Source: a virus. From it: DNA of 23,112 nucleotides. The position numbers and the translations under genes are program-made. Positions 20,140 through 23,112 of the stretch are shown one piece after another (positions within the stretch are counted from its first letter, which is position 1; every line of letters begins with the position of its first letter). The notes beneath the pieces were generated by a model, which searched no databases, had not been told where the DNA came from, and saw nothing but the letters and a program-made list of their open reading frames with translations. The DNA lies in IMG/VR virus record IMGVR_UViG_3300042504_002783, positions 1-23,112 of that record. One strand, 5' to 3'.

Positions 20140-23112
20140 ATGGCATCCTTTAACTTAACAGCAGAAATCAATTTACGCGGTCCATCAAATCTCAGCAAAA
20201 TTGCTGGTGATATTAGAAGAGAATTATCTTCTATTAAAACTGATCTTAATTTAAAAATATCTAACCAAAGCTCTAAAAGTATTGATAATGTTACTAATAG
20301 TATTAAACAATTAAATGAAGCTATTATTCAAGCACAATCTAATGCTTCTGGTCTTAGTTCTGTTCTTGGTGGGTTAGGTCAATCAACACAGACTATAAGT
20401 TCCGGAACAACAACAGCAGCCAAAGGTATGATAGACCTATCATCTGCTACAGCTTCTACTAGTAAACAAATAGCAGCAGCATCTTCAGAAATGGCAGACT
20501 TTGGTAGACAATCAGCGGTGGCTGTTCGTAGATTTGCCGCTTTTAGTATTCCTACAGGAGCTATATATGGTTTGGCTAGAGCTTTTAGTTCAGCATTTAA
20601 AGAATTTGTTGATTTTGATAGACAAATTGTTAGATTGCAACAAACTACCGGTGGTTTTAAAAGCGACATTGATTCTATTAACACTGAAGTAAGAAGACTA
20701 TCTGTTTCATTCGGCGTTAGTTCTAAAGATTTGATTGAAGCATCAGTTACATTAGCACAGGCTGGTTTATCTGCTAATCAAACAAAAGATGCTCTTGAAG
20801 CTTTAGCCAAATCTGCTTTAGCTCCATCGTTTGATAGTATCACAGAAACAACAGAAGGAGCTATCGCTGCATTTAGACAATTTGGTATTGAAACAAGAGA
20901 TTTAGAAAGTGTTCTAGGATCAATCAATGCTGTTGCGGCCGCATTTGCTGTAGAATCTAGCGATATTATTAGTGCTATTCAAAGAACGGGTGGTGTGTTC
21001 GCAACAGCTAGCAAAGGTGTTAGTGAAGGATCAGATGCCTTAAATGAATTTATTGCTGTATTTACAAGTATTCGTGCTACTACTCGTGAAAGTGCAGAAA
21101 CTATTGCGACAGGATTGAGAACTATTTTTACTAGAGTGCAGAGAGGATCTACTATCGAAGCATTAAGAGACTTCGGGATCGAGCTCACTAATGCACAAGA
21201 TAAATTTGTTGGAGCTTATGAAGCTGTTAGAAGACTTAGTGAAGGCTTATCCAGATTAGATCCTAGAAGCGGTGAATTTGCTGCAATTGCAGAAGAACTT
21301 GGTGGTTTTAGACAAATTGGCAAAGTTATTCCACTAATACAACAATTTGCTACCGCACAAGAAGCTTTAAATATAGCTCAACAAGGTCAAGGAAGCTTAA
21401 GTAGTAGTGCGATTCAAGCTCAGTCAGCACTTGCTGTGCAATTTAGCAAAACCAGAGAAGAATTTTTAGCTTTTGTCGAAGCCCTTGGTAGAAATAAAAC
21501 ATTTCAAAATCTTATAAGTTTGGGACTAACATTAACAAGTACTCTTATTAAAGTCGCTTCTGCATTTCAACCATTATTACCCTACTTAGCTATTCTTGGG
21601 GGTATCAAAGCAGCATCGGCAGCAACACAATTTGCTGGTGGATTTTTAAGCGGTGTACGAAAAACTCCAGAAAATACAGATACACAATCCGGTAATATTC
21701 TAGAAACATTATTAGGATCAGCTAGAAATAAAGAAAAAACTGATTCTACTATTAATGCTAGACTAGAAACTGTTTTATCAGAGAATACTACTGCTCTTAC
21801 TAATGTCACATCAGCTATACGATCATTAGAAAATACTATTAATAGAAGTGGTACCACAGGACCTACTACCGAATTAAATAGTGGCGGTAAAGTATTAGCT
21901 TTTGCAAGAGGTGGTGTTGTTCCCGGAACGGGAAGTAGAGACACCGTACCAGCTATGCTTATGCCAGGAGAGTTCGTAATTCGTAAAAAGGCTGTTGAAA
22001 CTCTTGGTGCTAATAACTTACAAAAAATTAATAAATATGCTTATGGTGGTAAAGTTAAAGATCTAGCCAATATATATCCATCAATATCATATGCTTTTGG
22101 ATATGATGAAGTCGAAAATGATACAATTAAAGACGCATCTAAAGATGTTTATATTGATCCAAGTCAACTTAGTAAAGCAGCTATTAAAAAATGGAAAGCA
22201 TCAAAAGACAGACCATGGAAAAAATTTGAAGATTTAGTATCAAATGAATATGGATTACAACAAGATACAAAATCAAAATGGGCTTTATTGGATTTTCCAT
22301 CACAACGATCAGAATCTAAATTTATGGAAAAGGGATCAGAATATGCAGATCCAGATTCACTAAAAGGTAATAATGATCAAACTATAGCTGCTAAAAACTA
22401 TTTATTTGAACAAAGTGTTATCAAAAATCCTGGAAACGTACCAAATGTTAAAGTAGAAGAATTGGAAAAAATAAACAATCTTCCTCCAGCAACAGTATAT
22501 TGGGCAAGTCCTCAAAAATTTAATCAAGCAGGATTGTTTAATCGTGGTGGTATTATTCAAAAATTGATGGCTGGTGGAGTTGCAGAGGAAATGACTTCGC
22601 AAACCAATGCACAACAACCATCAAGTTTAGATGATTTGCTAAAAAGAATACAAGATCTTGGAGGTACTACAGATCTATATAAGTATATATCTAAACCAGA
22701 AATTAGCGATATTATGACTAGTTCTGGTTTAACTAAAAAACCAACAGCAAGTCAATTAGTAGACTCTAGATGGTTACGAAAAACCAAACCAGATATTTTC
22801 GGAGATAGATCTCAATATATTCCAGCATTAACTAAAGTTGTAGAAGAAGCAGAGGCTGGATATAAAGAAGCCCAAGCAAATGCTATGAAAAAAGCTGGGT
22901 TACAAGCACAGGCTGGTATTGCTAATAAATTTGGTTTGCTAAGTATATATCCTGTTGGATATAACGATTTAAGCGAAGTTAAAGAATTAACAACAGGCAG
23001 TGGACAAAAACTTTTAACACAAATTGTAATGAAAGGATTACCATCAAGATATCAAAAAGCAATATCAGACATAGAAAATGAACTAGCTAGTGCTCCAACT
23101 AGAGCTGCTGAT
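20140..23112 (+). CDS. tail tape measure protein, partial (C-terminus beyond the right edge), at least 991 aa
   Basis: The ATG at 20140 has only a weak GGAT-type site upstream. The frame stays open to the window edge. Residues about 155-400 are the TP901-type tape measure core: LQQTTGGFKSDIDSINTEVR, SVSFGVSSKDLIEASVTLAQ, RTGGVFATASKGVSEGSDAL and RTIFTRVQRGSTIEALRDFG. Residues 455-505 are hydrophobic and may insert into the host membrane (LISLGLTLTSTLIKVASAF and on). Residues 591-619 hold the glycine-rich motif GGVVPGTGSRDTVPAML followed by MPGEFVIRKKAV, common in long tape measure proteins. Residues about 660-800 look like an inserted globular domain with a possible nuclease-like core (E697, D718, E725-x-K727). 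The protein sets tail length and is ejected with the DNA. Confidence 0.92.
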   Translation, partial: MASFNLTAEINLRGPSNLSKIAGDIRRELSSIKTDLNLKISNQSSKSIDNVTNSIKQLNEAIIQAQSNASGLSSVLGGLGQSTQTISSGTTTAAKGMIDLSSATASTSKQIAAASSEMADFGRQSAVAVRRFAAFSIPTGAIYGLARAFSSAFKEFVDFDRQIVRLQQTTGGFKSDIDSINTEVRRLSVSFGVSSKDLIEASVTLAQAGLSANQTKDALEALAKSALAPSFDSITETTEGAIAAFRQFGIETRDLESVLGSINAVAAAFAVESSDIISAIQRTGGVFATASKGVSEGSDALNEFIAVFTSIRATTRESAETIATGLRTIFTRVQRGSTIEALRDFGIELTNAQDKFVGAYEAVRRLSEGLSRLDPRSGEFAAIAEELGGFRQIGKVIPLIQQFATAQEALNIAQQGQGSLSSSAIQAQSALAVQFSKTREEFLAFVEALGRNKTFQNLISLGLTLTSTLIKVASAFQPLLPYLAILGGIKAASAATQFAGGFLSGVRKTPENTDTQSGNILETLLGSARNKEKTDSTINARLETVLSENTTALTNVTSAIRSLENTINRSGTTGPTTELNSGGKVLAFARGGVVPGTGSRDTVPAMLMPGEFVIRKKAVETLGANNLQKINKYAYGGKVKDLANIYPSISYAFGYDEVENDTIKDASKDVYIDPSQLSKAAIKKWKASKDRPWKKFEDLVSNEYGLQQDTKSKWALLDFPSQRSESKFMEKGSEYADPDSLKGNNDQTIAAKNYLFEQSVIKNPGNVPNVKVEELEKINNLPPATVYWASPQKFNQAGLFNRGGIIQKLMAGGVAEEMTSQTNAQQPSSLDDLLKRIQDLGGTTDLYKYISKPEISDIMTSSGLTKKPTASQLVDSRWLRKTKPDIFGDRSQYIPALTKVVEEAEAGYKEAQANAMKKAGLQAQAGIANKFGLLSIYPVGYNDLSEVKELTTGSGQKLLTQIVMKGLPSRYQKAISDIENELASAPTRAAD

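Noticed and set aside
21582-21944. A 120-codon minus-strand open frame inside the tape measure gene
   Set aside because: It is antisense to a strongly supported protein with conserved motifs and shows no independent start signals. The same applies to 14731-15087 and 20379-20684.

Overview
The window is part of an AT-rich tailed-bacteriophage (Caudoviricetes) genome or prophage. It carries a nearly complete packaging, head, neck and tail morphogenesis block, all on the + strand from about 1167 to the right edge. Nothing identifies the host. Clear Shine-Dalgarno sites precede most genes, and TAA, TAG and TGA are all used as stops, so the standard bacterial code applies. No tRNA, integrase, CRISPR array or lysis gene was seen.

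Left part (1-1166): three small leftward genes lie in sequence that is visibly richer in G+C up to about 740. One runs off the left edge, one encodes a 59-aa SH3-like protein, and one encodes a 72-aa helix-turn-helix protein with an AT-hook-like tail. A gene-poor stretch at 471-867 holds tandem direct repeats, several C-run/G-run hairpins and a terminator for the helix-turn-helix gene. Between 1087 and 1166 two divergent promoters appear to overlap on a perfect 13-bp palindrome, which looks like a switch between leftward and rightward transcription.

Packaging block (1167-5458): overlapping genes encode a 56-aa protein, a sigma-factor-like protein with a four-cysteine cluster, a helix-turn-helix/coiled-coil protein in the terminase small subunit position, an HNH nuclease, an ERCC4-type nuclease and the terminase large subunit.

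Head block (5503-10748): portal, a prohead protease fused to a scaffold (with a strong in-frame internal start that could make the scaffold alone), a putative decoration protein and the major capsid protein, closed by an intrinsic terminator.

Neck and appendage block (10809-15850): a putative connector, a fibre-like protein followed by a DUF4376-like protein and flanked by two related beta-rich proteins, then three neck or tail-completion-like proteins, one with a CxxC...CPYC zinc-ribbon-like motif.

Tail block (15919-23112): two tandem paralogous tail-tube-like proteins, an unrecognised protein, two proteins in the tail assembly chaperone position (one with an eight-copy seven-residue repeat), an intrinsic terminator and a very large tape measure protein that runs off the right edge. 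No tail sheath was seen, so a siphovirus-like tail is possible, but a sheath gene could lie outside the window.

The most unusual points are the sigma-like protein heading the packaging operon, the two nucleases between the putative terminase subunits, the nested scaffold start, the doubled tail tube, the heptapeptide repeat, and a possible PD-(D/E)xK nuclease-like segment inside the tape measure protein. All functional calls come from reading the sequence; no database search was run.
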